Of a stretch of 64,000 bases of DNA, positions 37,079 to 48,480 are shown one piece after another (positions within the stretch are counted from its first letter, which is position 1; each line of letters begins with the position of its first letter). The position numbers and the translations under genes were made by a program. A model generated the notes under the pieces. The model was not told the origin of the DNA, did no database searches, and was given only the letters and a program-made list of their open reading frames with translations. Source of the DNA: Helicoverpa zea. Lineage: Eukaryota; Arthropoda; Insecta; Lepidoptera; Noctuidae. Location of the stretch: positions 930,001-994,000 of the forward strand of contig NC_061474.1 in assembly GCF_022581195.2 (NCBI RefSeq). Reading direction: 5' to 3'.

Positions 37079-37332
37079 TATGTACTTTCTAAGTATATCT
37101 TAGACACCAATGACTGTTTTTCGGATGGCACGTTAAACTGTAGGTCCCGGCTGTCATTGAACATCTTTGGCAGTCATTACGGGTAGTCAGAAGCCAGTTA
37201 ATCTGACACCAGTCTAACCAAGGGGTATTGGGTTGCCCGGGTAACTGGGTTGAGGAGGTCAGATAGGGCAGTCGCTCCTTGTAAAGCACTGGTACTCAGC
37301 TACATCCGTTTAGACTGGAAGCCGACCCCAAA
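37079..37332 (+). mobile_element. SINE family 1, 5'-truncated
   Basis: TGTACTTTCTAAGTATATCT through GGCACGTTAAACTGTAGGTC to TTTAGACTGGAAGCCGACCC. The tRNA head is missing where it meets the opposite-strand SINE. Confidence 0.85.
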
Positions 37333-37869
37333 GTGTTTTTTGCTTGAATTAAGAATAATATCACCAAGATTACTAGCCGTACTACCAACCACTACAAAGC
37401 TATAGCAAACCTAGAAGTGCCCCAGTATCTAAACTAAAGCATAAATTGTTCCCGTCGTTTGAGGTTGTATTCACGCCTCAGTGTTGCGGGATAAGTACGA
37501 TTTATTGCCGACTGTACTTAATTAAGTATGTCCTTAATCGGGTCCGTTATTTTGGCGCTGGCCGGTTCCGTTGTATGTATGTCTATGTTTTGGTGTAGCA
37601 AGCTTGTTCTGTTGATTGATGGTGGTGGATAATCTGTTGGTTTATGGTAGAAATATTTAATTGAAGAAAGTCCAAAAAATATAGAAAACCAAAAAATGAT
37701 TTTTTGCCTCGCTCTGGGAGTCGGTGGGGAAATAAACATACCGATATCGACTTCAAAAGCTATGTAAAAGTAATTATTAGAAGTCGTTTTAATTTTAGTT
37801 TGCGAAAGTTTTTTACATAATTTTTGATAATGTCCAAAATTTTTGCGTTGTCTATGTATAAACATACTT

Positions 37870-37993
37870 GAGTTGCCCAGATAACTGAGCAGAAGAGATT
37901 AGATAGGCAGTCGCTCCTTGTAAAAGTACTCAGCTGTATCTGATTAGACTGTCAACCAACTGTCAGTGAACCCCAACATAGTTGTGAAAACAC
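37870..37993 (+). mobile_element. SINE family 1, degraded 3' fragment
   Basis: GAGTTGCCCAGATAACTGAG, GATTAGATAGGCAGTCGCTC, CAGCTGTATCTGATTAGACT, CCCCAACATAGTTGTGAAAA. Confidence 0.65.
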
Positions 37994-38764
37994 TAGGTAT
38001 ATTATACCTGAAGTGTAAACACAAATCTACTCCACAGACTGTCCTCTCCCATTACTATCCAAAGGTACACTAAAACCGAGTACTTTATAGGTACATACCT
38101 TACTGGGAACAAGTGCATTCGCTACGTTCTACCTTTACTAATTGAAATGCCGTGAAAAACGCCTCCCCGGCACGAAACCCGGTTACCATGGGTAATTAAC
38201 GTTCTCGAACTGAACTCACGTGCGCGAGTTAATGGTGCGTTAAATGTGACATCTGGTGGGAGATATGAGTGGTTTAATGCGTGTGGAATTTAGATGATTT
38301 TGGAATTTAGTTGGGTTTATCTGACTTGGTAGAATAATTCAATAGAATTTTGGCATCGAAAGTTGGATTTGAGTGACTTTTACTACTAGTCAAAATGCTG
38401 TACCGAAAGATTTCGTCATATAACTTTGCAGCTGAAGTCATCCATTTGATACCTGGTGCGCACCTTCGCAATGCGCACGCAATCAAAACATTGGTCATAC
38501 AAACAATTTTTTCTATGATTGAAGTACCTACCTCCTCAACAAGTATTTATAAATGTTAACATTTTTACACCCTGAAAAATATGTTAAATAATTGTACCTA
38601 TTTAGCCCCGCTTAAGTTAAATATCACTTCAAAAAAACTAGTAGGCAAGTAAATTAAACGAAAAAAAAAGGCAGCAACGAACATAAATTAATCCCATTAT
38701 TCAAACCAGCCAATAGGAACGTTGTATTCAAACTCTAACAATAGTAAGGGCCTGGTTTCCCCTG

Positions 38765-38960
38765 AACTGGTATAAAAAGGGTGTTCCTTTTTTCCTAGAC
38801 AAGCAACTGTCGTAAGCGCAGTTAAAATGTGCAGTGTCGAGTTGCGCTCAGTAATTAATATCTAGTACTAGGAAGATACAAGAGAATCGATTTAATTAAT
38901 TGTGCAAAAGATTTATATCGACTTTTGAGATTGGGCAAAGAGTTAAAAAAGAGGTGTTTT
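38765..38960 (+). promoter_or_regulatory. TATA-containing unit of a local duplication (candidate promoter)
   Basis: TATAAAAAGG at about 38771 is followed by GACAAGCAACTGTCGTAAGC and GCTCAGTAATTAATATC (TCAGT, the arthropod initiator word). A second, TATA-less unit follows at 39250-39400. No coding sequence follows that I can recognise. The promoter role is a guess; the duplication is real. Confidence 0.25.
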
Positions 38961-39189
38961 CAACTTTCGAAGCGATTATTGCCGAAATAATTAATATTAT
39001 CGAAAATTGGTTTTACCCCTACTCATTTTTAAATAGTAATTCAATGATATATCACACGATAGGGTTGGAATAAAAAAACACGCCCCACTTTAAGTGCACA
39101 ACCTAATAATTTTTTTTTACCATTTTTTTTTTGCATTTTACAATTTATTATCATTTTTTTATTGATATACATATTGGTAACAAACAGCT

Positions 39190-39247
39190 CTCTGGTGCTA
39201 ACATGGCGAAACTATAAGGGTTCCCAGTTTACTACGGAACCCTGAAA
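39190..39247 (+). mobile_element. GGTTCCG element, diverged 3' fragment
   Basis: ATGGCGAAACTATAAGGGTTCC followed shortly by CTACGGAACCCTGAAAA matches the terminus of the 48.5 kb copy with substitutions. It falls between the two units of the local tandem duplication. Confidence 0.5.
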
Positions 39248-39249
39248 AG

Positions 39250-39410
39250 GTTCCTTTTCTCCACGGCAAGCGACTGTCGTAAGCGCAGTGTCGAGTTGCT
39301 CTCAGTAATTAATATCTAGTGCTAGGAAGTAAAATACGAATTAAAAAGAATCGATTTAATTAATTGAGGAAAGATTTATATCGACTTTTGGATGCTGAGG
39401 ACAAAGAGGT
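39250..39410 (+). repeat. Second unit of the 38.8 kb tandem duplication
   Basis: GCGACTGTCGTAAGCGCAGT, CAGTAATTAATATCTAGTGC, ATCGATTTAATTAATTG and GATTTATATCGACTTTTG align with 38797-38930 at about 450 bp spacing. Confidence 0.7.
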
Positions 39411-39734
39411 ATTTTGTTGTGTAGTGGTGCTAGAAAGTTTCTGTTTAAGTTTGAAAGTGTTAGAAAAGTTTATAGCAATTAGCGATTAGTATTAAATATA
39501 ATACTAATATTTTAGTTTAAGTAAAAATATTTTAGTGATATACGGTCCATATATCGAGAGTGTTTATAGATATTTTTTTGACCGGGTTCGCGAAACTCCT
39601 GGTGTTTTTTATCCCGTATGTTTATATAAGCTTTCACAAATAATAATCGGAAAAACATTACAATAGCAATTATTAAAATAAGCGAAAACAATACCAACCA
39701 AAATACAAAATAAAGTCATCACCATTCATATGAC

Positions 39735-40010
39735 ATTAAAATCAAATACCAATACACATACAAAATTGATACCGTTTAGTACATTATATAGTACCAACCA
39801 CTGAAAATTTCAGTCAAAATACTGGTCAATTCTGAAATGCGCGGTCAACACTGATATTAGCCAATTACGGTTACATTTTGCGGTAACAATAATGTGTAAC
39901 TGGTCTTCGTTACGGTAAAGTTTTGACTGACTTAAGTGAACTTTGATATGTAATGAATGTTGCTGATCTAAAATTGCATTATGGCATTTTTAATCCTCGT
40001 GTCCTTAATC
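39735..40010 (+). repeat. Tandem duplication, unit 1
   Basis: GCGGTCAACACTGATATTAG, CCAATTACGGTTACATTTTG and TTACGGTAAAGTTTTGACTG recur at 40375-40640 at about 540 bp spacing. Confidence 0.75.
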
Positions 40011-40015
40011 CTCCT

Positions 40016-40267
40016 GTGTTTCGGATGGCACGTTAAACTGTAGGTCCCGGCTGTCATTGAACATCCTTGACAGTCGTTACAGGTAGTCAGAAGCCAGTAA
40101 CTCTGACACCAGTCTAACTAAGGGGCATTGGGTTGCCGGGGTAACTGGGTTGAGGAGGTTAGATAGGCAGTCGCTTCTTGTAAAGCACTGGTACTCAGCT
40201 GAATCCGGTTAGACTGGAAGCCGACCCCAACATGATTGGGCAAAAGGCTCGGAGGATGAGGATGATA
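40016..40267 (+). mobile_element. SINE family 1, 5'-truncated
   Basis: GTGTTTCGGATGGCACGTTA through CCGACCCCAACATGATTGGG to CTCGGAGGATGAGGATGAT. It lies at the junction between the two units of the tandem duplication. Confidence 0.88.
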
Positions 40268-40289
40268 CTATTTGTGTTACAAAATCTTG

Positions 40290-40690
40290 AGAAAAATTGT
40301 GATTTACAGATACAAATCTTTGGAAACAACCAAAAACCGCATTTCATACTTACAAAATACCAGTTAATTCAGCAATGTGTGGTCAATACTGATATTAGCC
40401 AATTACGGTTACATTTTGCGGTAACAGTGGACTGATGGTATACAGAATCGGGTTGTCTGTGGTTACTCTGTATTATAGTAATTAGATGATTGTGGTTACA
40501 AGGTTAAGTTAAGCGAGGTTCGTTTCTGGATGGGTGAGCTAATTTTAGCTAGTTTTTAAAGAATTGGTTAGTCCGGTCTTCGCAACGGTAAGGTTTTGAC
40601 TCTGTTAAGGGAACTTTGATCTGTGACGGATGTCGCATAACTAAAATGGTATAAGGATTTTTTAATCCTCGGCTTGTCGGACTAATACTC
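40290..40690 (+). repeat. Tandem duplication, unit 2
   Basis: Matches unit 1 (GGTCAATACTGATATTAGCC ... GCAACGGTAAGGTTTTGACT ... TTTTTAATCCTCG) but carries about 120 bp of extra sequence between the blocks. A SINE lies between the two units and a DNA transposon begins just after. Confidence 0.75.
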
Positions 40691-40699
40691 GTTATTATA

Positions 40700-41659
40700 G
40701 TTCGGCCATTCAGAGAATGCGTTCCTGACACGTCGCGATTGAACTGACGACGTAACTTTGCAATGGCGTTGCAGTTACGATAAAAATATTTTTGCTGGTT
40801 GTTTACCGTTTTAACAATTGAGGAGCATTAAAACAACATTATTATATCAATAATCAATGAATGTTATAATTTTGTGCCAAACTGAGTGTCAAATAACTTG
40901 GTAAACAATATTTTTCTAAATCTATACTGCGCTATTACAAGGTTATGTCAGCGGTTTATATTTTGTAGTGCTGTGCTAAAAATAACAGGCAAGTATCGTA
41001 ATCTGTTCTTATACAGTTATAATATAAAATAATACGTTTTGATTTTCTTTTTAAGAATTGGAAAATAATGGACTATAAGACTTAATTATAACGTTTATGA
41101 AATATAAAAATAAAACTATGACCAAACCGCATTTTTATACTTAGATTAAAAATGGTAACCCCAAATGGCGTTATGGGCCGCCATTTTGTGACGCTAAAAC
41201 AGTCGTCCGTTGTCGTTTCGTGCGCATAGACCACGTTTTTCAAGTGTTTTCGATCTTTTTTTATTTGATTACCCGGCTTTTGTTAGACCGAGATATCAGG
41301 ATTGATTCTGTTATTGATAATAATATAATTATACATGTAGGCGAAGATGATGATGAAGACACCACCTCCTCAAGCAAATCGGAGTCTGATTAATATTCTG
41401 TTCGCACATTCAATTCAATGTACTTGTAACAAAGAATAAATAAAACAATTTTATTATATGAATATTACCTTTTTTTGGTTTCCACTTAAATAACTAAAAT
41501 ATAAAACAAATGATTCCGCCAATTTAAAACGAAAATAATCTTAAAATAATGCGGCGGTTCATTTTGAAGGAACGGTAACGAACTCAGTGTTATGTTGTGC
41601 CCATCACTAGTCGTGACTAACTGATAGGTGTCAGGAACGCATTCTCTGAACGGCCGAAG
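40700..41659. mobile_element. 960-bp TIR DNA transposon (non-autonomous, parent type)
   Basis: Left TIR TTCGGCCATTCAGAGAATGC..GTTCCTGACAC (40701-40731) and right TIR, in complement, TTCGGCCGTTCAGAGAATGC..GTTCCTGACAC (to 41658) match at 30 of 31. TATA flanks both ends, consistent with a TA or TATA target duplication. The first 168 bp are identical to the foldback MITE at 47.8 kb. Near its right side is an open frame with an acidic tail and an AATAAA, which may be the end of a transposase gene. The superfamily is not assigned. Confidence 0.75.
41145..41393 (+). pseudogene. Possible 3' remnant of a transposase gene
   Basis: 82 codons are open from just after a TAG (41142-41144) to TAA (41391-41393), with no ATG near its start. 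The last 17 residues before the stop (GEDDDEDTTSSSKSESD) form an acidic serine-rich tail. AATAAA follows at 41435-41440 as a plausible poly(A) signal, and the right TIR lies 220 bp further on. This layout suits the 3' end of an element-borne gene after deletion of the rest. I recognise no catalytic motif, so the identity is open. Confidence 0.3.
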
Positions 41660-43514
41660 TATAATTTGAGTTAGACTAAAAATCCTTTGAAATAACGAAA
41701 TCCACATTTAATACTTACCTACCACATTAAAACAACTTACTCATCAATAAAAACACATTTCCAATTGGCTGCCAATTCTAAATTAATAGTCGGAGAGCTG
41801 AACTCTTAAATTGTTCCCCAATCTGCAGAATCATAGACCGTCTGGTTGGCACCATGTTATTCAAGTAAATGATTAAGTTAGGAGCAATAATCTGTCGCTG
41901 GCTCCTTGCCCATTATGTCTTAGCAGCACTTAAAACTTTCTTACTTAACGCCAACTTAAAAATGGACATGATGTATTATGTACTAAGTTATGTAGGTAGG
42001 TAGCTCGGAAGATGGTGTAAGCGTGTGTTAAGTAAGGCTTTTGTAGGTCATGTTTAGGAAATGTAAGAAACTTTAAGATATAGGTGGGTATTATTTATGT
42101 TAATTATATGTAGTTTATAGTGTATATTTTTCTTAAATAAACATATTTAATTGATAAAAGGTAGGTTTAGATTTATTTTGTCAAGATGATTTTCAGTTAA
42201 ATAATAAACGCTAACTTTTTCATTATTGTGTGATGTTTTTAATATTTTGTACTTCAATGCTTTGACCTAATTTTCTTCTTTAAGTTTAACACCATGAAGA
42301 ATAGAATTAGTAGTAAAATCGATTCTAAACCAAACAACCAGTTACAGCAACCGTGCAAAAACACGCAAAAACTCATACATTTTCCAATTCAATTCCACTT
42401 ACTCTCTTAATAATACAAAAGCACTTAGTACACGGAAAAATCTATCGACAACTCCGACAGGCAAGCGCTATCGATAATTGACAACTTCCTTACTACCGTG
42501 ACATCACTATACGAACAAAAAGTGCTCCGGTATCAATTAAAGCGGACTCTGGAGCGATTAGTGGTGGGACATGCTGTATTTTTTTTGTCGATGTTTTCGA
42601 CTGTTGTCGACTAATTAATTTTATGGATTTTTGTTTTGTTTGTTTTTTTTTTTGGTGCTCCGATTGGCGTTTTGTCCGGTCGAGGGAGCGGCTTTGTTTC
42701 GTTCAGCCTTGTTGATTGGATGTATCTGTCTAGTGATAGGCAAAACTCATATTGATATTGTGTCAAATAAACGAGGTTTTTTTCCTTGTTTTTGCTTAAT
42801 TGGTGAAGTGAAATCTGATCCTGTGCATGTATTGGGTGTGTCTTTTTAAAAACTTTCGCAATAGTTTAAGTTTTTATGCTAATTTAGTTTTTTTATATCC
42901 GGTTATTTTTTCTCAGCTAATGATGGCTCGGTTTGATGTCGTATGTTTTGGCCACGGTTTCTCTTGTAGATACCTACATAGGAAGTGCTTACATCATTGA
43001 GGATATATGAATTTTCTTCAAACTCGTTACTTACAGAACAAATTGAAAGTACCCCTATTTTATAAGTGAAAGAGAAGGGATGGAAAGTCATATAGCTTGT
43101 TTTTTTTCTGTATTTTACACACTAATAATTTCGACTTATCTGCGCTTTGATGAAAAACCTAAAACAATAATGTGCATTTTGCAACCACCTATATTTCTAT
43201 TACCTTAAAAATAAATCCTCAAGAACTGACGTCATATTTTATTTACAAATTGCGAAAAGTATTTTCCCAGTAGTTCCACGTCCTTGAGCTGTATCCACTT
43301 CGTTACCATCTGTCAAAACTAGATGAAATATTGCCACGTGCTAACTGAGCTTAAAAAACGAAATTGAAAAAACAAAATCTGAATCTTTCATAAAAACTGA
43401 AAAGTAAAAAACAAGTCTAGAATTCTGTTAGCAGGCCGTCCTTTTAATAATGGGTAATGCAATATTGAAAGCAGCTAATCATTTTAAAATAAATCGTTAC
43501 TTGAAATAAACCTC
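41660..43514. other. AT-rich sequence, nothing firm
   Basis: CTATCGAT and GTCGAC-type motifs cluster at 42440-42480 and 42580-42615. ORFs here (for example at 42631) start in homopolymer-rich sequence and have no family features. Confidence 0.35.
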
Positions 43515-43663
43515 ACCATCCTCCGAGCCTTTTTCCCAACCATGTTGGGATCGGCTTCCAGTCTAACCGGATTCAGCTGAGTACCAGTGCTTTACGAGAA
43601 GCGACTGCCTATCTGACCTCCTCAACCCAATTACCTGGGCAACCCGATACCCCTTGGTTAGAC
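43515..43663 (-). mobile_element. SINE family 1, 3' half
   Basis: CATCCTCCGAGCCTTTTTCC through CCCGATACCCCTTGGTTAGA on the plus strand; the tRNA head half is absent. Confidence 0.85.
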
Positions 43664-46278
43664 TTAAAATATACCTACCTACCAAATAATGATAGAAGTT
43701 TTTTCTATGATCTCACAGAAACTTCATTAATAATACAGATTAAAGATACATATTATCATCGTCAACACACCAGCTTGTCTACCTTATGAGTCTACCTTAT
43801 GGTCTCCCTTACAGATTGGCCAGCCTTTGCATATAAAAGAAAAACATGAAAATATTCATGTATAAGTCATAATTGCGTCCAAAAAGGATGTGACAGAGAC
43901 GTAAGACGCTTTTAAAACGCATATATCCATCGAAATTACATAACAAAATTGCCCCATATCGGAATTAAGTTCCGAAAATTTTCAAACCAAATTGAAGAAC
44001 TTCATGTATTTGAAGTCGGTAAGAAAGCCATCAATCAGGCATTTTATGACCGGTATCAGATACACAAAGACATCTTTATGAGTCAGTTATCGTCTTCTGT
44101 GTCAGAGCAAATTATTTCCCATCATTTAACGCGTAATATAATTGAGTTTAATCGCATTATTATGGTTTTAACTGCAGTATTTAATGTTGTTGTTTACTGA
44201 GCATTCAGGGGGTTGTCACGCGACCTGTGTTGCCAGTGACAAATGAGAAAAATGTACATTTTTAAATTAAATGCATAAGAAATAAAAACTCACTAGCTAG
44301 AGGTTAGTCAGGTTAAGAGCTACGCACCGTTTAGACTAAACTCTATAGGTAGGTAGACACTTTGAGCTCACTAGAGGGCCAACTGTCGTGTAGGTCGATA
44401 GTTGGCCCTCTAGTGAGCTCAAAGGTTATTATGAATCCAGTTCATTTTTAGTATACCCCCACTAACATTCATCTCCATACTAATTTATGAGCCCGATCAA
44501 ATTATCATACCTAACTACAACTAAAAGTTTGCAGTGTACCAATACTCTTAACCTTTCCAATCTCATCTGTATTAACTTTTCTATTTAAAAATACTGCTGC
44601 AAACAGCAAAACCAATTAAAATATCTTCCTATTTAGCATAAAAGCATTGACCATGTGTACGAAGCGTCGGACATAATTTCTTTGTGAACGTTATGGCAAG
44701 CTCTTCGTTATATCGCACCTATTAGATTACCAGATAACATATTATGGCTAGAGAGAGAATATTTCTGTATAATTGGTGCGGGATTGAAAAGGTGGTTTTG
44801 AGTTTATAAAATGATGGATTTTCGTGGGTAAAGATGTTGAATCGGAATTGTCATTTTATTCTTCAACGGTCCTATTTGATATTTGGTCTTAAAAACGTAC
44901 AAAATCTAAGTTAGTATGTTAGCAATTACTAATTACTCAAGCGTATTCGTAAATATTGATATACTTTCCAAAAATACATACTAATTATCGAATTACTCTT
45001 GCAACATCACAACGCTACTTTATTTCCTTCAAAACACTTCTTTGAAATGATTCTATCTTCATAAAAAGCTGGCAACACTCGTGACTTCGCGCAAAAAAAC
45101 GTAATTGTTTTCTTTTCACATAATCCTTTAGCTATTACGTTGACGTAATGGCGTGGCGTCAATCATCGTCAATTTGTAATTAGTGTTGTGCCACTTTTAT
45201 CGATAAAACCAATTATAGATCACAGGTATTTAATAGCAACACAGGTATTTTATCGTCATTTTTCTAAGCGTGTTTCTTAATATTATTTGTAAGAAAAGGA
45301 GATACCTCTTGGGAATAGCACGTAAATAAATAATTTATTATCCAATTAGTATCATGTAAGGCTTACTTTATAACCTAATCGTGTAATTAATAACAAAATA
45401 TGATCCGAAATACATTATTTATTGAAGATATTATTTTCATACTATACTTTTCCTCACGAAATATCTGCTAAATATAAGGATATTGAGTAATTATAAGAAA
45501 ATTTAATCAAAATCCTAAACTGTACTTTGTAAAATGGACACTTCAATAAAAGACGTATTTTACAACAAAACGACAGTAATGCTGGGATTGGTAGCAATTT
45601 TATCGATATCGAGTTTGTAATTCCAACGTTTTATTAGTATTCGTTCGAAGACAGAGTTGACATTACAATGTTGCAGAATTTTATAATATCAAATAGCTGA
45701 CGGAGAGAATTTGTATACTCGTTTCAATGTAACAGATAAATGGATTAGAATAAATATATTTTTGTTGGTTTTTCTGCACCACGTTTGTAAAGCTAAGTGC
45801 AATGATATTTTACGTGTATGAATATTTTTCTAATGGTATTGGTTTATTTCGTTTGCTTTTTATTCATAGGGATTGTTTACTTTTTATAGAAGTTTTTGGT
45901 TTTACATTTAGTAAAATGGTTTTGAAAACATGAGATGTTAGGTATTTTGTTTTAGAAGTCACAATGTGTAAAATAGTTCACATAATTTGCAGTTGTGCAA
46001 GTTTCATTATTTAAAAGTATTTTAGAACTTGTGTCATAGTTTTCTGAATGGTTTTCCAGAAATATATTTATGGCTTCAAACAAACAATTAAATAAATATG
46101 TCATTGTTATGTACAACAACGTGACAACGCGTAATCGTAAATAGGTTAGTCTATTTTCAGTTTCAAACTATTTCAGTTGCACTGAATGAATCACTACATG
46201 TTTACAAGTGAAGTACTTAGCCACGTCTGCATACATATATGTACGTAACAGACCCAGAAACTACTAAATTAATGTTCT
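43664..46278. other. AT-rich sequence with one hairpin
   Basis: Contains the perfect hairpin at 44361-44423 and a MITE-like scrap at 44455-44565 (CATACTAATTTATGAGCCC, CTAAAAGTTTGCAGTGT). An 83-codon ORF at 43949 opens at TTG, has no family features and is not called. Confidence 0.4.
44361..44423. repeat. Perfect hairpin, 24-bp stem and 15-nt loop
   Basis: TTTGAGCTCACTAGAGGGCC AACT (44361-44384) is the exact complement of 44400-44423. The total length is 63 nt. It could be a collapsed foldback element or a small-RNA hairpin. No other copy is visible in the window. Confidence 0.85.
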
Positions 46279-46514
46279 AGTTATTTTCAAAATCATCCTC
46301 CGAGCCTTTTCCCAAACTATGTTGGGATCGGCTTCCAGTCTAACCGGATTCAGCTGCGTAGCAGTGCTTTACAAGAAGCGACTGCCTATCTGACCTCCTC
46401 AACCCAGTTGCCCGGGCAACCCGATACCCCTTGGTTAGACTGGTGTCAGACTTACTGGCTTCTGACTACCCGTAACGACTGCCAAGGATGTTCAATGACA
46501 GTTATTTTCAAAAT
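46279..46514 (-). mobile_element. SINE family 1, truncated, with perfect 15-bp target duplication
   Basis: Body 46294-46499 lies between identical AGTTATTTTCAAAAT copies (46279-46293, 46500-46514). It holds the 3' half of the family only, truncated at insertion. Confidence 0.92.
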
Positions 46515-46934
46515 ATTAAGAGTTATTGTTACAGAAGTTTTAGGGAATTGGTGAATAAGATAAAATTACCTTTTCAATACTTGTCTTATTTTAGACATAA
46601 ATATTTATATCAGTGTTGCCCTTATTTAAAATCCTATTAATAGCTACACATAATACCTTTTCCTACGGTACCATAGCCATTAATTATTTCAATATACCCA
46701 AAACATTGTAATTGACGTACAAATCATATTAACATCCACTTTGGCGCATTATCGAAGACGCTTCGTAAAATAAGCTAACTATATCAGCCAATTACAATAA
46801 TGTATTGGAAAATTTAGTTAATATTGTAGAAGGGTTTATGTTTCATAAGTATATTTAGTTACCAACATTTTAAGATTAGGTACAAGATTGATAAATAACA
46901 TTATTATCATGTGTGTTGAGTTCTATTAAGAATC

Positions 46935-47077
46935 TATAAAGGCTCCGAAACTACTGAACCTTTCACTTTTGGAAAACTACACTCTTTCCGAGTAACATAG
47001 GCTATGAATATTATATCCCGGTAGCAGGGGTAAAATTACCCATGGGAAGCTGGTGAAACCACGGGAAATGGGCTAGT
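46935..47077 (+). mobile_element. Helitron-like fragment
   Basis: GGCTCCGAAACTACTGAACC, CTTTCCGAGTAACATAGGCT, ATCCCGGTAGCAGGGG, GTGAAACCACGGGAAATGGG then CTAGT. Confidence 0.6.
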
Positions 47078-47771
47078 ATTATTATGTAAATTAAAAATTA
47101 TATCTGAGCAATTTAAGTGACAGTATAGTTTAAAAAAAAAAACTCTTTTTTTTTAGTTTTCCATGTTATAAAAAAGTATGACACAAAACTATCGACAAAA
47201 AACCGATATAGTCCACACAGGTGCATCACTATTCAATCAGCAAACTGCACCACCACTAGTCGGTCAACTCATTAATTAATGAACCAACAAACTGCCGACT
47301 AATTCAGTTAACTGCTGTATTTGTTCTATCATTAGGTTTAAACGCTCGGTATAAAGTATAACTCTTTTAATCTGCAATGCTGCTGAGTTTTAGACTTCAG
47401 AAATAAGAGCGGACTTTGAAATTACTTTATTCCAATGTATTTATTACATTTTAATATAATAATGTTATTTAAATAAAACTACTTTTACGGATTTATCGCG
47501 GTTATATTAATATTATTTAATCCCGTAAGAGTATATTCACTTAAGTGTTAGAAATCAATATAATAATGTTAGTTCGTTTGGTTAGTTGCGTTAAACTAGG
47601 GAATTTCTGGCCCGATTTGCAAAATCGTGTATCGAGGAAAACTGTAGGTAGGTACGGCTTTTAGCCGAGTGCATGTATTGTTCAAAATAAACTGTCAACC
47701 GACTAACGGCCCATAGTTTAGTCTGCATCTCGTGTCACACTTAGAAAACATACATAGTGTGGTACCTATAG

Positions 47772-47996
47772 TTCGGCCATTCAGAGAATGCGTTCCTGAC
47801 ACGTCGCGATTGAACTGACGACGTAACTTTGCAATGGCGTTGCAGTTACGATAAAAATATTTTTGCTGGTTGTTTACCGTTTTAACAATTGAGGAGCATT
47901 AAAACAACATTATTATATCAATAATCAATGAATGTTATTACGTCGTCAGTTCAATCGCGACGTGTCAGGAACGCATTCTCTGAATGGCCGAACTAT
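47772..47996. mobile_element. Foldback MITE derived from the 40.7 kb transposon
   Basis: The first 168 bp are identical to 40701-40868. The right end (about 47937-47993) is a perfect complement of the element's own first 57 bp. CTATAG flanks both sides in inverted sense. No coding capacity. Confidence 0.85.
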
Positions 47997-48284
47997 AGTA
48001 GCTCTATTTCTATCCCATACTTAACCCTCAAACAGTCACGACAACCACAGTAACTCAACATCACAATAAAACCAAGTCTACATTCTGTTTACCTCAACTT
48101 ACGCAAACGCGCACGTTAACGTTTTATTCTAAAGGATTAACCCTATAGTTAAAGAGCCAGCGACCGCCAGACCTACGTTATTTCATAACGGCTGAAACTT
48201 TGTGTGTGCATCTAGCTTACAGTGGGTATGAACGATACATAGAACGATTTCCCGTGCATCGGAGAGCAAACAAATCGGTCCTAC

Positions 48285-48480
48285 GCCTGATCTCTCTCCG
48301 GTCGTGTCGGATTGCCGTCCCATTGGGCTATGACAGTGAAGGAATAGTGAGTGCACTTGTGTCTGCGCAAATGCTTGTGCACTATAATATGTCCTGCGCA
48401 GCTGGCTGGTCTCCTTACATGAGAACAGCCGCCGTGGCCGAAATCGGCCGTGGACGCCATTATTATTATTTCCCCACTAT
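48285..48480 (+). repeat. Short interspersed repeat (CTCTCTCCG...GTGTCGGATTGC family)
   Basis: Closely matches 505-668 over about 165 bp, including GGGCTATGA.AGTGAAGGAATAGTGAGTGCAC and the CTTGTGCACTATAATATGTC block. Open frames crossing both copies are incidental. Confidence 0.75.

Noticed and set aside
43949..44200. 83-codon ORF with mixed composition
   Set aside because: Opens at TTG, with no recognised motif, splice context or homologue; kept out of the gene list.
45138..45155. ATTACGTTGACGTAAT palindrome as a CRE/bZIP site
   Set aside because: The centre is not symmetric and there is no supporting context; too weak to call.
47766..47998. CTATAG on both sides of the foldback MITE as a 6-bp direct target duplication
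   Set aside because: CTATAG is its own reverse complement, so it may simply extend the TIR; TA or TATA is the safer reading.
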